From Bacteroidales bacterium (lineage in GTDB: Bacteria > Bacteroidota > Bacteroidia > Bacteroidales > Lentimicrobiaceae), in contig JAEUTG010000024.1 in NCBI GenBank assembly GCA_016788045.1, forward strand, positions 62,001 to 126,000: a DNA stretch of 64,000 nt, in the 5' to 3' direction. Shown here piece by piece: positions 44,117-51,948 of this stretch (positions are counted from its first letter, which is position 1; each line of letters starts with the position of its first letter). Below the pieces are notes generated by a model. That model was not told where the DNA came from. It saw only the letters and a list, made by a program, of their open reading frames with translations, and did not search any database. The translations under genes and the position numbers were made by a program.

Positions 44117-45247
44117 TTAGCTGGCAAAAAACTCCAGCACCGACGAAGTGATGTATTCAAGCTGTTCTTCATCGAGTTCTGTGTGCATCGGCAGGGAGAT
44201 CACCGTGCGGCAGAGGTGTTCGGTAACAGGGAAGTCGCCTTCCTTATACCGGGGATCCAGGTAGGCTTTCTGCATATGCAGGGGAACCGGATAGTAGATC
44301 ATAGCCGGTACCTCTTTCTTTGCCAGAAAATCCTGAAGGGCGTTGCGGTCAATGCCTTCAGTTACCAGGGTATACTGATGAAATACATGGGTGGAACGAT
44401 CAAACCGTGCAGGTGTCTTCAGGTTGGGATGGTTGCGGAAGGCTTGATCATAATACTCAGCAGCCTTGTTGCGTGCAGCGGCATAGTCATCAAGCCGGGC
44501 TAGCTTAACTTTCAGCACCGCGGCCTGAATGCTGTCGAGACGACTGTTAACACCCACGTAATCATGGTAATACCTGACTACCATACCATGGTTAACCACC
44601 ACATTGAGTTGTTTGGCAAGTTCATCGTCGTTGGTGAAGATGGCACCGCCGTCGCCGTAACAACCCAGGTTCTTGCTCGGGAAAAAGGATGTACATCCTA
44701 CATGACCGATGGTGCCGGCCTTTTTGCGCGATCCGTCGGCAAAGATATAATCTGCTCCGATTGCCTGGCAGGCATCCTCAATCACAAACAGGTTAAACTC
44801 CCTGGCGATTTCCATCATGGCATCCATATCGGCACACTGTCCAAAAAGATGAACCGGAACAATTGCCCTGGTTTTTGGGGTGATTGATTTCCTGACAGAT
44901 TCAGGGCTGATGTTGAAGGTATCGGGGTCAACATCCACCACCACCGGCGTAAAGCCCAGCAGAGCAATCACTTCGGCGGTTGCGATAAATGTAAAGTTGG
45001 TGGTAATCACTTCATCGCCCGGTTGCAGGCCCAGCGCCATCATGGCTACCTGAAGTGCATCAGTACCGTTGGCACAGGGGATCACATGCTTAACTCCCAG
45101 GTAAGCTTCCAGATCCTTCTGAAAATTCTTCACAGCCGGGCCATTGATAAAGGCTGTTGATTCTATCACTTCCTGAATGGCCTGATCAATTTCAGGCTTG
45201 ATTTTCTCGTATTGACTTTTTAAGTCAACCATGGCAATACGCTTCAT
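44117..45247 (-). CDS. DegT/DnrJ/EryC1/StrS sugar aminotransferase (WbpE-like)
   Basis: 376 residues from the ATG at 45247; a TTG two codons earlier is less likely. PLP-fold type I sugar aminotransferase: GTDALQVAMMALGLQPGDEVI, EDACQAIGADY, and TSFFPSKNLGCYGDGGA with the Schiff-base Lys. It closely fits WbpE/WlbC-type UDP-3-keto-GlcNAcA aminotransferases, matching the WbpD-type gene downstream. The dehydrogenases of the same pathway are not in this window. A TATCTTTG box (complement of 45315-45322) is 68 bp upstream. Confidence 0.88.
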   Translation of the reverse strand: MKRIAMVDLKSQYEKIKPEIDQAIQEVIESTAFINGPAVKNFQKDLEAYLGVKHVIPCANGTDALQVAMMALGLQPGDEVITTNFTFIATAEVIALLGFTPVVVDVDPDTFNISPESVRKSITPKTRAIVPVHLFGQCADMDAMMEIAREFNLFVIEDACQAIGADYIFADGSRKKAGTIGHVGCTSFFPSKNLGCYGDGGAIFTNDDELAKQLNVVVNHGMVVRYYHDYVGVNSRLDSIQAAVLKVKLARLDDYAAARNKAAEYYDQAFRNHPNLKTPARFDRSTHVFHQYTLVTEGIDRNALQDFLAKKEVPAMIYYPVPLHMQKAYLDPRYKEGDFPVTEHLCRTVISLPMHTELDEEQLEYITSSVLEFFAS

Positions 45248-45499
45248 CGGCAATTGATTTTAGTCTGTTCTGATTTGTTCAAAGGGCCTGCTGAACCGCA
45301 GTGTCCTGAGGCGGCAAAGATACAATTATTACATTGAGCCCGTCTGCATTCTTAAGCCCCGGAAAGAAAAAAGTACTTTTACCGGCCTGAGTTTGAAACA
45401 GCCACCCATGGCGTCTGTATTTAAATCCACAGGACGATATTTTGTAAATCAGGCAGTCATACCAAAACGCCTTTACTCATGTGATTATTTCAGGTTCCT

Positions 45500-45531
45500 C
45501 TTGTAAATCAGCAATTTTTGGCTTAGGTTTG
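45500..45531 (+). promoter_or_regulatory. Candidate Bacteroidota promoter for the gene at 45591
   Basis: CTTG at 45500-45503, 20-bp spacer, TAGGTTTG at 45524-45531; one mismatch in the -33 box of the phylum consensus. The gap 45248-45590 also contains the opposing -7 box of the aminotransferase gene (complement of 45315-45322). Confidence 0.55.
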
Positions 45532-45590
45532 TACCTTGAATCAGGTACCGCTTTTTTTCTCAATCCTTCCCACTAATCTTGTTTACTGCC

Positions 45591-46349
45591 ATGAACTTAC
45601 GGTCAATTCTGCCATTGCTGCTGCTGCTTGCCGCCACCCGGTTGCCGGCTCAGAAAAGTATTGCCGATTCAGCGATTTCAGCCAACCTCATCCATGCAAA
45701 CTTTGCCCTTCAGTTTCCCGGGGGAGATCTTTCGGAACAGTTTGGCATGAATTCCCTTGTTGGGGCAGCCTATCTGCACAAGACCAGCTCAAACTGGGTA
45801 TTCGGCTTTGAAGGGAATTTCATGTTCGGCGATCAGGTGAAAAACGAAAATGAAGTCCTCAGCCTGATCGAAACTTCTGATGGCAACCTCATCGATATGG
45901 AGGGGATTTATGCCAACTACAATTTCAATGAACGTGGGTTCACCGCTTTTGTCAAAGCCGGAAAAGTGATTCCTGCCTGGGGTCCCAACAGCAATTCAGG
46001 GTTCCTTGTCACACTCGGAGCCGGGTACCTGCAACACAAGATATACATTGAACACCGCGACAAAACCGCACCCCAGATTACAGGGGATTACCTGAAAGGC
46101 TATGATGAACTGAAAAACGGGCCGGCAGCCAACCTCTTTGCCGGATACCTGTTCCTGGGCAATGCGAATAAAGTCAACTTCTATGCCGGTATTGACCTCA
46201 CCCTGGCATCAACATCCTATGTCAGGCCTTACTCCTTCAACAGGATGGAATACACCTCCGGCAGGTTCACCGATTTTCAGGCAGGGTTAAAGATCGGCTG
46301 GATCATACCAGTTTACCGGAGGGCACCTAAAGAATACTATTATTACTGA
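45591..46349 (+). CDS. Probable outer-membrane beta-barrel protein of unknown function
   Basis: 252 residues from the ATG at 45591 (MNLRSILPLLLLLAATRLPAQ, signal peptide). The mature part is beta-rich with alternating aromatic residues (NFALQFPGGDLSEQFGMNSLVGAAYLH) and a Tyr-rich C-terminus (KEYYYY). It resembles small outer-membrane porin-like proteins; I do not recognise a named family. The next gene is kdtA, 328 bp further. Confidence 0.65.
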   Translation: MNLRSILPLLLLLAATRLPAQKSIADSAISANLIHANFALQFPGGDLSEQFGMNSLVGAAYLHKTSSNWVFGFEGNFMFGDQVKNENEVLSLIETSDGNLIDMEGIYANYNFNERGFTAFVKAGKVIPAWGPNSNSGFLVTLGAGYLQHKIYIEHRDKTAPQITGDYLKGYDELKNGPAANLFAGYLFLGNANKVNFYAGIDLTLASTSYVRPYSFNRMEYTSGRFTDFQAGLKIGWIIPVYRRAPKEYYYY

Positions 46350-46677
46350 TGCTTTACCCATGTTTGAATGAAAAGTGGCCGCGTAATCAGATTCTAAAGT
46401 AAAAACTCAGGAACAGAAAGCTGAAGCAAGATGCATGCTGGCTTGACCCAACCAGAAATCCCGACGACCTGTTACAACTGAAAAATGAGCGCCGGCCCGC
46501 ATGAACCGACCAGGATGAAAAGAGAAAGGGTCATATTTTAAATAATTCATTTTGTGATTCTTACAATATAAAGCCGGAAATTGACCGAAGATGACAGGAA
46601 CCTTTGCTTTTTTGTCCTGTCAATAATGATTTTAGTTTTACTTTTGAATGTTCTTTTGTGAAATCAAAACTGCTTGC
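46350..46677. other. Intergenic region upstream of kdtA
   Basis: 328 bp, no gene. TACTTTTG at 46639-46646 is a possible -7 box, with TTTG at 46611-46614 but a 24-bp spacer, longer than usual. An imperfect palindrome (GACAGGAACC...TCCTGTC) at about 46593-46620 may be a regulatory site. Confidence 0.4.
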
Positions 46678-47973
46678 ATGAGGCTAATTTACAGCACCGG
46701 GATCCTTTTTTATTACCTGTTCCTGAGGTTTGCCGGATTGTTCAGTGCGAAAGCCCGGGACTGGCATTATGGCCGCAAGGAGCTGTTTGATAAACTCAGC
46801 GAAGTATTCTCCACGCACTACGCATCAGAAGACCCTTCTCCCGTTGTATGGTTCCATTGCGCCTCCCTCGGCGAGTTTGAACAGGGGCGGCCGGTGATTG
46901 AAGCCTTCAGGGCCAGGCATCCGGGCTACACCATTCTGCTTACCTTCTTCTCTCCATCGGGATATATCCACAAACAACAATACCAGGGTGCCGATTACAT
47001 CTTTTACCTCCCCATTGATACCATTTACAATGCCAGAAGATTTGTTTCCATCACCCGGCCTCAGTTTGTTGTCTTTGTTAAATATGAATTCTGGTTCAAC
47101 TATCTGAACGAGCTTTTCCGGCATAAAATACCCGTTTTCACGGTTTCAGCAATCTTCAGGCCGAACCAGCATTTCTTCAAATGGTACGGTGGATGGTTCA
47201 GAACTCACCTCAGAAAGATTAACAGGGTATTCGTGCAGGACGATGAATCGGCAGAACTGCTCGGACTGGTTGATGTTAAAAATGTGACCGTGAGCGGTGA
47301 TACCCGTTTCGACAGGGTAACAGCCATCAAGGAAGTTCAGAAGCCTTTCCCGCTGATCGACAGGTTCACAGGAGGAAAACATGTAGTGGTAGCCGGTTCC
47401 ACCTGGCCTCCGGATGATCAGCTATTGCTGGCCCTGCATGAAAATACAGGGGATCAGCTTAAATTCATCATCGCGCCGCACGAAATCAATGCCTCCTACA
47501 TCAGGGAAATTTCAGGCAGGTTGGGCAGCAAATCGGTGCTTTATAGCGAAGCTCCCGGTACCGATCTCAGCAGCAGGCAGTTTCTGATCATCGACTCGGT
47601 CGGAATCCTCTCCCAATTGTACCGATATGCCAGTGTAGCCTATATCGGTGGTGGATTTGGCGTTGGAATTCACAACACCCTCGAAGCCGCGGCCTATGGT
47701 GTTCCCATCTTCTTCGGCCCCAATTATCAGCGGTTCAGGGAAGCCCGGGAAATGACTGCCGAAGGAATTGCTTTCAGTGTAATGAATGCCAATGAGTTAA
47801 CCCTTGGAGTTGTCGGACTGCTCTCCAACCAGTCGCACCTTGAAGAGGTTTCTCACAAAGCAGGCGAATATGTCAGGACCCGGACAGGAGCAACCTCAAT
47901 CATCGTTGATGAACTCAGCAAACAGGTTCATGAACCCCTGCATTATCCCGCACCAGCCATAAAATCATCCTAA
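46678..47973 (+). CDS. kdtA: 3-deoxy-D-manno-octulosonic acid (Kdo) transferase
   Basis: 431 residues from the ATG at 46678 (MRLIYSTGILFYYLFLRFAG). N-terminal membrane anchor, GT-B fold: WFHCASLGEFEQGRPVIEA (conserved Glu as catalytic base), FVKYEFWFNYL, VAGSTWPPDD and the nucleotide-binding YIGGGFGVGIHNTLEAAAYGVPIFFGPNY. It transfers Kdo to lipid A precursor at the inner membrane. The gene overlaps the convergent phosphoesterase gene by 4 bp. Confidence 0.95.
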   Translation: MRLIYSTGILFYYLFLRFAGLFSAKARDWHYGRKELFDKLSEVFSTHYASEDPSPVVWFHCASLGEFEQGRPVIEAFRARHPGYTILLTFFSPSGYIHKQQYQGADYIFYLPIDTIYNARRFVSITRPQFVVFVKYEFWFNYLNELFRHKIPVFTVSAIFRPNQHFFKWYGGWFRTHLRKINRVFVQDDESAELLGLVDVKNVTVSGDTRFDRVTAIKEVQKPFPLIDRFTGGKHVVVAGSTWPPDDQLLLALHENTGDQLKFIIAPHEINASYIREISGRLGSKSVLYSEAPGTDLSSRQFLIIDSVGILSQLYRYASVAYIGGGFGVGIHNTLEAAAYGVPIFFGPNYQRFREAREMTAEGIAFSVMNANELTLGVVGLLSNQSHLEEVSHKAGEYVRTRTGATSIIVDELSKQVHEPLHYPAPAIKSS

Positions 47974-48830
47974 AGCAGTTCCCTGCCCGAGTCAGTCGGA
48001 TCGTCAAGTTTAAAGGTAACCAGCGCAAGTTCAGGGCCCTGGTGGGCAGCCGAAAATGAATGGGTACGCCCTTTCACTTCTTTCCAGTTTCCGGTTAAGG
48101 ATGCTGATTCATGAATGTGCCCGTGCAGCGTTATGTAGGGTTGCCTGGCCTCAATAAAACGCTGAATTGCCATGCTGCCCACATGTACATCCAGGGGCAC
48201 ATGATCAATCATCTGCCCGTCAAGGGCAGCACGGTCAAGGGCTGAATTGTATGGTGGTGAATGAAACAGGAAAATGGCTTTGTCCATCGGCTGCCCGTCA
48301 GTCAGCGCTTCGAGGTCGGCGGCAATGGTTGAGAACTCCGGATCATAATCCGGGTGGGCCGTACGGTAACCCTCTGCCGGTGCAATGCAACCCGGGTCAA
48401 CGAATCTGGAAACATCGTACTTCTCCCAGTCCTTGCAACGAAACGGTGTGGGGGGCACATACGGATAGCCGTAAATCATGTAGGGCCCGAATTTAAATGA
48501 ATTATTGCTCAGGTATTTCCAGATCTCTTTTTGCTCTGCTTCAATCAGCCTGCTTTCTTCTTCCCGATGGTCGTCGTTGCCCATAATCAGGAAAACCTCA
48601 GGATAATTACACCCCAGTTGCTTCTTAACCCGCTGAAAACCAGGCACCAGATAATCGGAAATGAAATCATTAACGGGTTTCCCGTTGTATTCCAGTGGCT
48701 TACGTGAATTGGGAAGGATATCACCACCGATGAATAAAAACGACGGCTTCCGATGAATCATCTCCCTGAAAAGGGTTTCATAGCGGTGAAAACTTCCGTG
48801 AAGGTCTGATACAAAAAAACTGCTGGTCAT
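47970..48830 (-). CDS. Calcineurin-like metallophosphoesterase
   Basis: 286 residues. Dimetal motifs in order: SDLHGSFH (DxH), GGDILPN (GD), GNDDHR (GND), and HSPPYNSALD and HGHIHES (H and GHxH) at the C-terminus. No signal peptide. The target is unknown; it resembles the cytosolic metallophosphoesterases found near surface-glycan genes. The stop overlaps that of kdtA by 4 bp on the opposite strand. Confidence 0.85.
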   Translation of the reverse strand: MTSSFFVSDLHGSFHRYETLFREMIHRKPSFLFIGGDILPNSRKPLEYNGKPVNDFISDYLVPGFQRVKKQLGCNYPEVFLIMGNDDHREEESRLIEAEQKEIWKYLSNNSFKFGPYMIYGYPYVPPTPFRCKDWEKYDVSRFVDPGCIAPAEGYRTAHPDYDPEFSTIAADLEALTDGQPMDKAIFLFHSPPYNSALDRAALDGQMIDHVPLDVHVGSMAIQRFIEARQPYITLHGHIHESASLTGNWKEVKGRTHSFSAAHQGPELALVTFKLDDPTDSGRELL

Positions 48831-49688
48831 TCAGGTAAATTTAACAGACTGAAAAATTTCACAATTGTCAGATTAATTTTATAAAAGTATTGCACCAAAG
48901 GCTCAAAGACCCTAAGCCTGGCCGGTCTGTTTGATACAGTCAGGCTCAGCGTAACTGCTTTTATGATTCCTAAATCCCTGAATCAGAGTGCCTTGATGTG
49001 AAGAGTTTTTCTTCACCACAATAGACACAATAGGTCACAATAGGTTTCTTCCCCTCAAATTTTTAAGGTTCTTACCTCTTACTTCTCTCGTCATCCCGCT
49101 GCCGCATGCTTACGAGACAAGCTACTTCTTACTTTATCTTCTATCCGACTTCCGACTTCCGACTTCCGACTTCCGACTTCCGACCTCTGACTTCTTTAAA
49201 TCCCAGCGCCACTTCTTCACCACAATAGACACAATAGGTCACAATAGGTTTCTTCCCCTCAAATTTTTAAGGTTCTTAACTCTTACTTCTCTCGTCATCC
49301 CGCTGCCGCATGCTTACGAGACAAGCTACTTCTTACTTCACCTTCTATCCGACTTCCGACTTCCGACTTCCGACTTCTGACCTCTGACTTCTTTAAATCC
49401 CAGCGCCACTTCTTCACCACAATAGACACAATAGGTCACACTAGGTTTCTTTCCCTTGAATTTTTAAGGTTCTTACCTCTTCCTTCTTACCTCTTACTTC
49501 ATCTTCTTTCCGACTTCCGACTTCCGACCTCTGACTTCTTTAAATTCCAGCGCCACTTCTTCACCACAACAGACACAATAGGTCACAATAGGTTTCTTCC
49601 CCTCAAATTTTTAAGGTTCTTACCTTTTAATTCATCATCTTTCCAACTTCTGACTTCTGACTTCTGACTTCTTTAAATCCATGCCCCC
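48831..49688. repeat. Imperfect long tandem repeat array with heptamer tracts
   Basis: 858 bp with no gene. A unit of about 150-200 bp recurs four times, beginning with CTTCACCACAATAGACACAA at 49011, 49215, 49412 and 49559 (the last slightly diverged, CACAACAGACA). Each unit continues through GGTTTCTT...CTCAAATTTTTAAGGTTCTTA and then a heptamer tract of CCGACTT (or TTCTGAC) of variable length. Unit spacing is 204, 197 and 147 bp; differences come mainly from the heptamer tract and from a 30-40 bp insert found in units 1 and 2. The first 180 bp are non-repetitive. Confidence 0.88.
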
Positions 49689-50549
49689 CTAAGCTTTCTG
49701 AAGCTTTCTGAGCAATCGTGCACTGTTATCCACAGCGCCGATCATTACTGCAAAGCTTGTCCCTTCCTTTATATCCTTGTCGGTAATCAGATGAAGGTCG
49801 ATCAGCCGGTCAGTCTGGTAGCCTGTCTCCTGAAAGTTGACTTCGGCCAGGCAAAGGCTCCAGCCGTCAAGCCATGAAACAAGACACCTGAGTTGCTGTT
49901 CACTGGCATGATGATGGATTAGCAGATCAATATCACTGCCGGGGCCAGCTGTTGCATTTTTCGTACTTCCGATCAGGTAAACGGCATCAACGCCGAACTT
50001 TTCCATATCCATCAGCTGACTTATGCGCTCAGCCATTCTGCTGCGCCATTTCCAGTGCCGGTCGTTGGTACTTTCCGACAAAACGTGTCCATTACCATTG
50101 CCATTGCCATCGCTCTGCAAACCGTCCTTTTCAAGTACTTTCAGCGAGTTGCGCAACCGTTGCTGAAAGATATAATTCCCCACCCGATCTGCAATGGTAT
50201 TAAGGAGCTTCTGCTCTTCCGGCAAAAACTGACTGCCATTAAACTCCCTGATCAGGACGATGTACGAAACGGTAATGTCGCCGCAAATGCAGTTATCAAT
50301 CACAATTTCGGCTTTCTGCATCCAGTCGGTCTGCCGGAAATCATCGGTTTTCCACTCCCTGTTTTCAAACTTCACACTGATTTCACAAGCCGAACTGTAT
50401 TGCCATCCGGCAGGCATCAGCGAAAGCAGGCCGCGGAAAAGCCGGTCATTGTCAAGCCCGGGAGTTGACAACAACTCATCCAGACGATAAAGGGTGTTCA
50501 GTTCCTTTTCGCGTTCCTTAAGCCTTTGGAGAACAAGGTTATTTATCAT
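49689..50549 (-). CDS. GAF-like domain fused to a nucleotidyltransferase domain
   Basis: 286 residues, cytoplasmic. Residues ~1-140 match a Bacteroidota sensory-type domain starting LKEREKELNTLYRLDELL and containing MPAGWQYSSACEISV and LPEEQKLLNTIADRVGNYI, a GAF-like module otherwise seen in kinases and PEP-synthase-like proteins. An Asn/Gly-rich linker (~150-160) leads to a minimal nucleotidyltransferase core with GSTKNATAGPGSDIDLLI (GSx..DxD catalytic pattern) at ~193-210. The C-terminal half likely transfers a nucleotide; no target is visible. The downstream gap is the repeat array. Confidence 0.72.
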   Translation of the reverse strand: MINNLVLQRLKEREKELNTLYRLDELLSTPGLDNDRLFRGLLSLMPAGWQYSSACEISVKFENREWKTDDFRQTDWMQKAEIVIDNCICGDITVSYIVLIREFNGSQFLPEEQKLLNTIADRVGNYIFQQRLRNSLKVLEKDGLQSDGNGNGNGHVLSESTNDRHWKWRSRMAERISQLMDMEKFGVDAVYLIGSTKNATAGPGSDIDLLIHHHASEQQLRCLVSWLDGWSLCLAEVNFQETGYQTDRLIDLHLITDKDIKEGTSFAVMIGAVDNSARLLRKLQKA

Positions 50550-50621
50550 GCCTTTCGGTATGTTTAATACTGCTTTAAAGTGAATTAACTTTGAGTCTGT
50601 TGTATCTGAGATTCAATGCTC

Positions 50622-50772
50622 AATAGGCCTGTCCTTTAGGGCGGGCATGGCAAAAAGAAACAAACCTGGCGGCAAAATCATGAAAAATTTATTATGAATT
50701 TACAAATTTTTCATGATTTTGCTACCTTCTTTTATCATCTGATTGACACCCGCCCTAAAGGACGGGCCTATT
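50622..50772. mobile_element. 151-bp inverted-repeat element (MITE- or REP-like)
   Basis: Outer arms: 50622-50645 and 50749-50772 are inverted copies with one mismatch (AATAGGCCTGTCCTTTAGGG against its complement, where the right copy reads GGCCCGTCC). Inner arms: 50672-50690 and 50704-50722 are perfect 19-bp complements (GCAAAATCATGAAAAATTT) around a 13-nt loop. Each outer arm is itself a near-perfect hairpin. There is no coding capacity. This looks like a non-autonomous mobile or REP-type element; no transposase is nearby and no target-site duplication is obvious. Confidence 0.7.
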
Positions 50773-50841
50773 TTCGGACCAGAGCAAAATTTAAACAGGC
50801 TCTTTATCCCATTGAAATATACGGCTAAAGTAGCAAAATCT

Positions 50842-50849
50842 TATCTTTG
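50842..50849 (+). promoter_or_regulatory. Candidate -7 box for pdxA-murF/alr
   Basis: TATCTTTG, a perfect TAnnTTTG match, 18 bp before the pdxA ATG; no -33 partner in the proper window. Confidence 0.4.
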
Positions 50850-50867
50850 CCCTAAATTTAATTAACC

Positions 50868-51938
50868 ATGCCAAGAACTACCGATCCGGATGCCAGGCCT
50901 GTTGTGGGGATCACCCATGGTGACATCAACAGCATCAGTTATGAAATTATCATCAAAACCTTTGTTGATAACCGTTTGTTCGAAATGATGACACCGGTGG
51001 TTTACGGATCTTCGAAAGTCGCCTCATATCATCGCAAGACATTAAATATCAGTGATTTTACTTTCAACCTGATCAAAAAGGCCGATGCAGCAAACCCTAA
51101 AAGGGCCAACATTGTCAACATCAACGATCAGGAAGTGAAGATTGACCTGGGTAAATCAACGCAGGTGGCCGGTGAGCTGGCACTTCAGTCACTGGAAGCA
51201 GCCATCGACGATCTGAAGAAGAATCAGATTGATGTATTGGTTACCTCACCCATCAATAAAAAGAACATACAGTCGAAGAACTTTCATTTCCCTGGTCATA
51301 CCGAGTACCTGGCCAGTAAATTCGGTGCCACCGATTACCTGATGCTGATGGTGAGCAACTCGATCAGAATCGGCGTCATTACGGGGCACATACCCCTCAA
51401 GGAGGTTTTCGAACAACTGAATGAGGATCTTATCCTTCGGAAGATGAAAATACTGCAGCAGTCGCTTATCAAGGATTTCGCCATTCAGAGTCCCCGCATC
51501 GCCATTCTTGGGCTGAATCCGCATGCCGGTGACAACGACCTGCTCGGCAAAGAAGAATCACAGATCATTATTCCAGCCATCGAAAAAGCTAAGGAAGCAG
51601 GAATCAGGGCATTCGGGCCATTCCCGGCCGATGGTTTTTTCGGTTCCTCAACTTTCACCCAGTTCGATGGCATTCTGGCTATGTACCATGATCAGGGGAT
51701 GCTGCCCTTCAAAACGCTGTCGTTTGAATCTGGCGTCAACTTCACAGCCGGTCTGCCCATCATCCGTACCTCTCCGTCGCATGGCACCGCGTATGAAATT
51801 GCCGGTAAAGATGTAGCTTCGCCCAATTCATTCAGGGCGGCCATCTATCTGGCCTGCGATATTTACAACAACCGCCGCGAGTTTGAACAGCTGACAGCCA
51901 ACCCGCTGAAGGCCATGAAACAGGAAACTGAACACTAA
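50868..51938 (+). CDS. pdxA: 4-hydroxythreonine-4-phosphate dehydrogenase
   Basis: 356 residues. PdxA/isocitrate-dehydrogenase fold: VGITHGDINSISYEI at the N-terminus (family GDPxGI position replaced by GDINSIS), FHFPGHTEYLAS with the metal His, GLNPHAGDNDLLGKEE and AMYHDQGMLPFK. It makes pyridoxine precursor in the DXP-dependent vitamin B6 route. murF-alr starts 10 bp later; Alr needs PLP. Confidence 0.93.
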   Translation: MPRTTDPDARPVVGITHGDINSISYEIIIKTFVDNRLFEMMTPVVYGSSKVASYHRKTLNISDFTFNLIKKADAANPKRANIVNINDQEVKIDLGKSTQVAGELALQSLEAAIDDLKKNQIDVLVTSPINKKNIQSKNFHFPGHTEYLASKFGATDYLMLMVSNSIRIGVITGHIPLKEVFEQLNEDLILRKMKILQQSLIKDFAIQSPRIAILGLNPHAGDNDLLGKEESQIIIPAIEKAKEAGIRAFGPFPADGFFGSSTFTQFDGILAMYHDQGMLPFKTLSFESGVNFTAGLPIIRTSPSHGTAYEIAGKDVASPNSFRAAIYLACDIYNNRREFEQLTANPLKAMKQETEH

Positions 51939-51948
51939 ACAACCGGGA

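Larger units (their letters stand above)
50550..50867. other. Intergenic region holding a long inverted repeat
   Basis: 318 bp between the divergent NTase-fusion and pdxA genes. Most is taken by the inverted repeat 50622-50772; a TATCTTTG -7 box (50842-50849) lies before pdxA. Confidence 0.6.

Noticed and set aside
49011..49690. Repeats with spacers resembling a CRISPR array
   Set aside because: Unit spacing varies (204, 197, 147 bp), repeats are much longer than CRISPR repeats, inter-unit sequence is itself repetitive and no cas genes are nearby.
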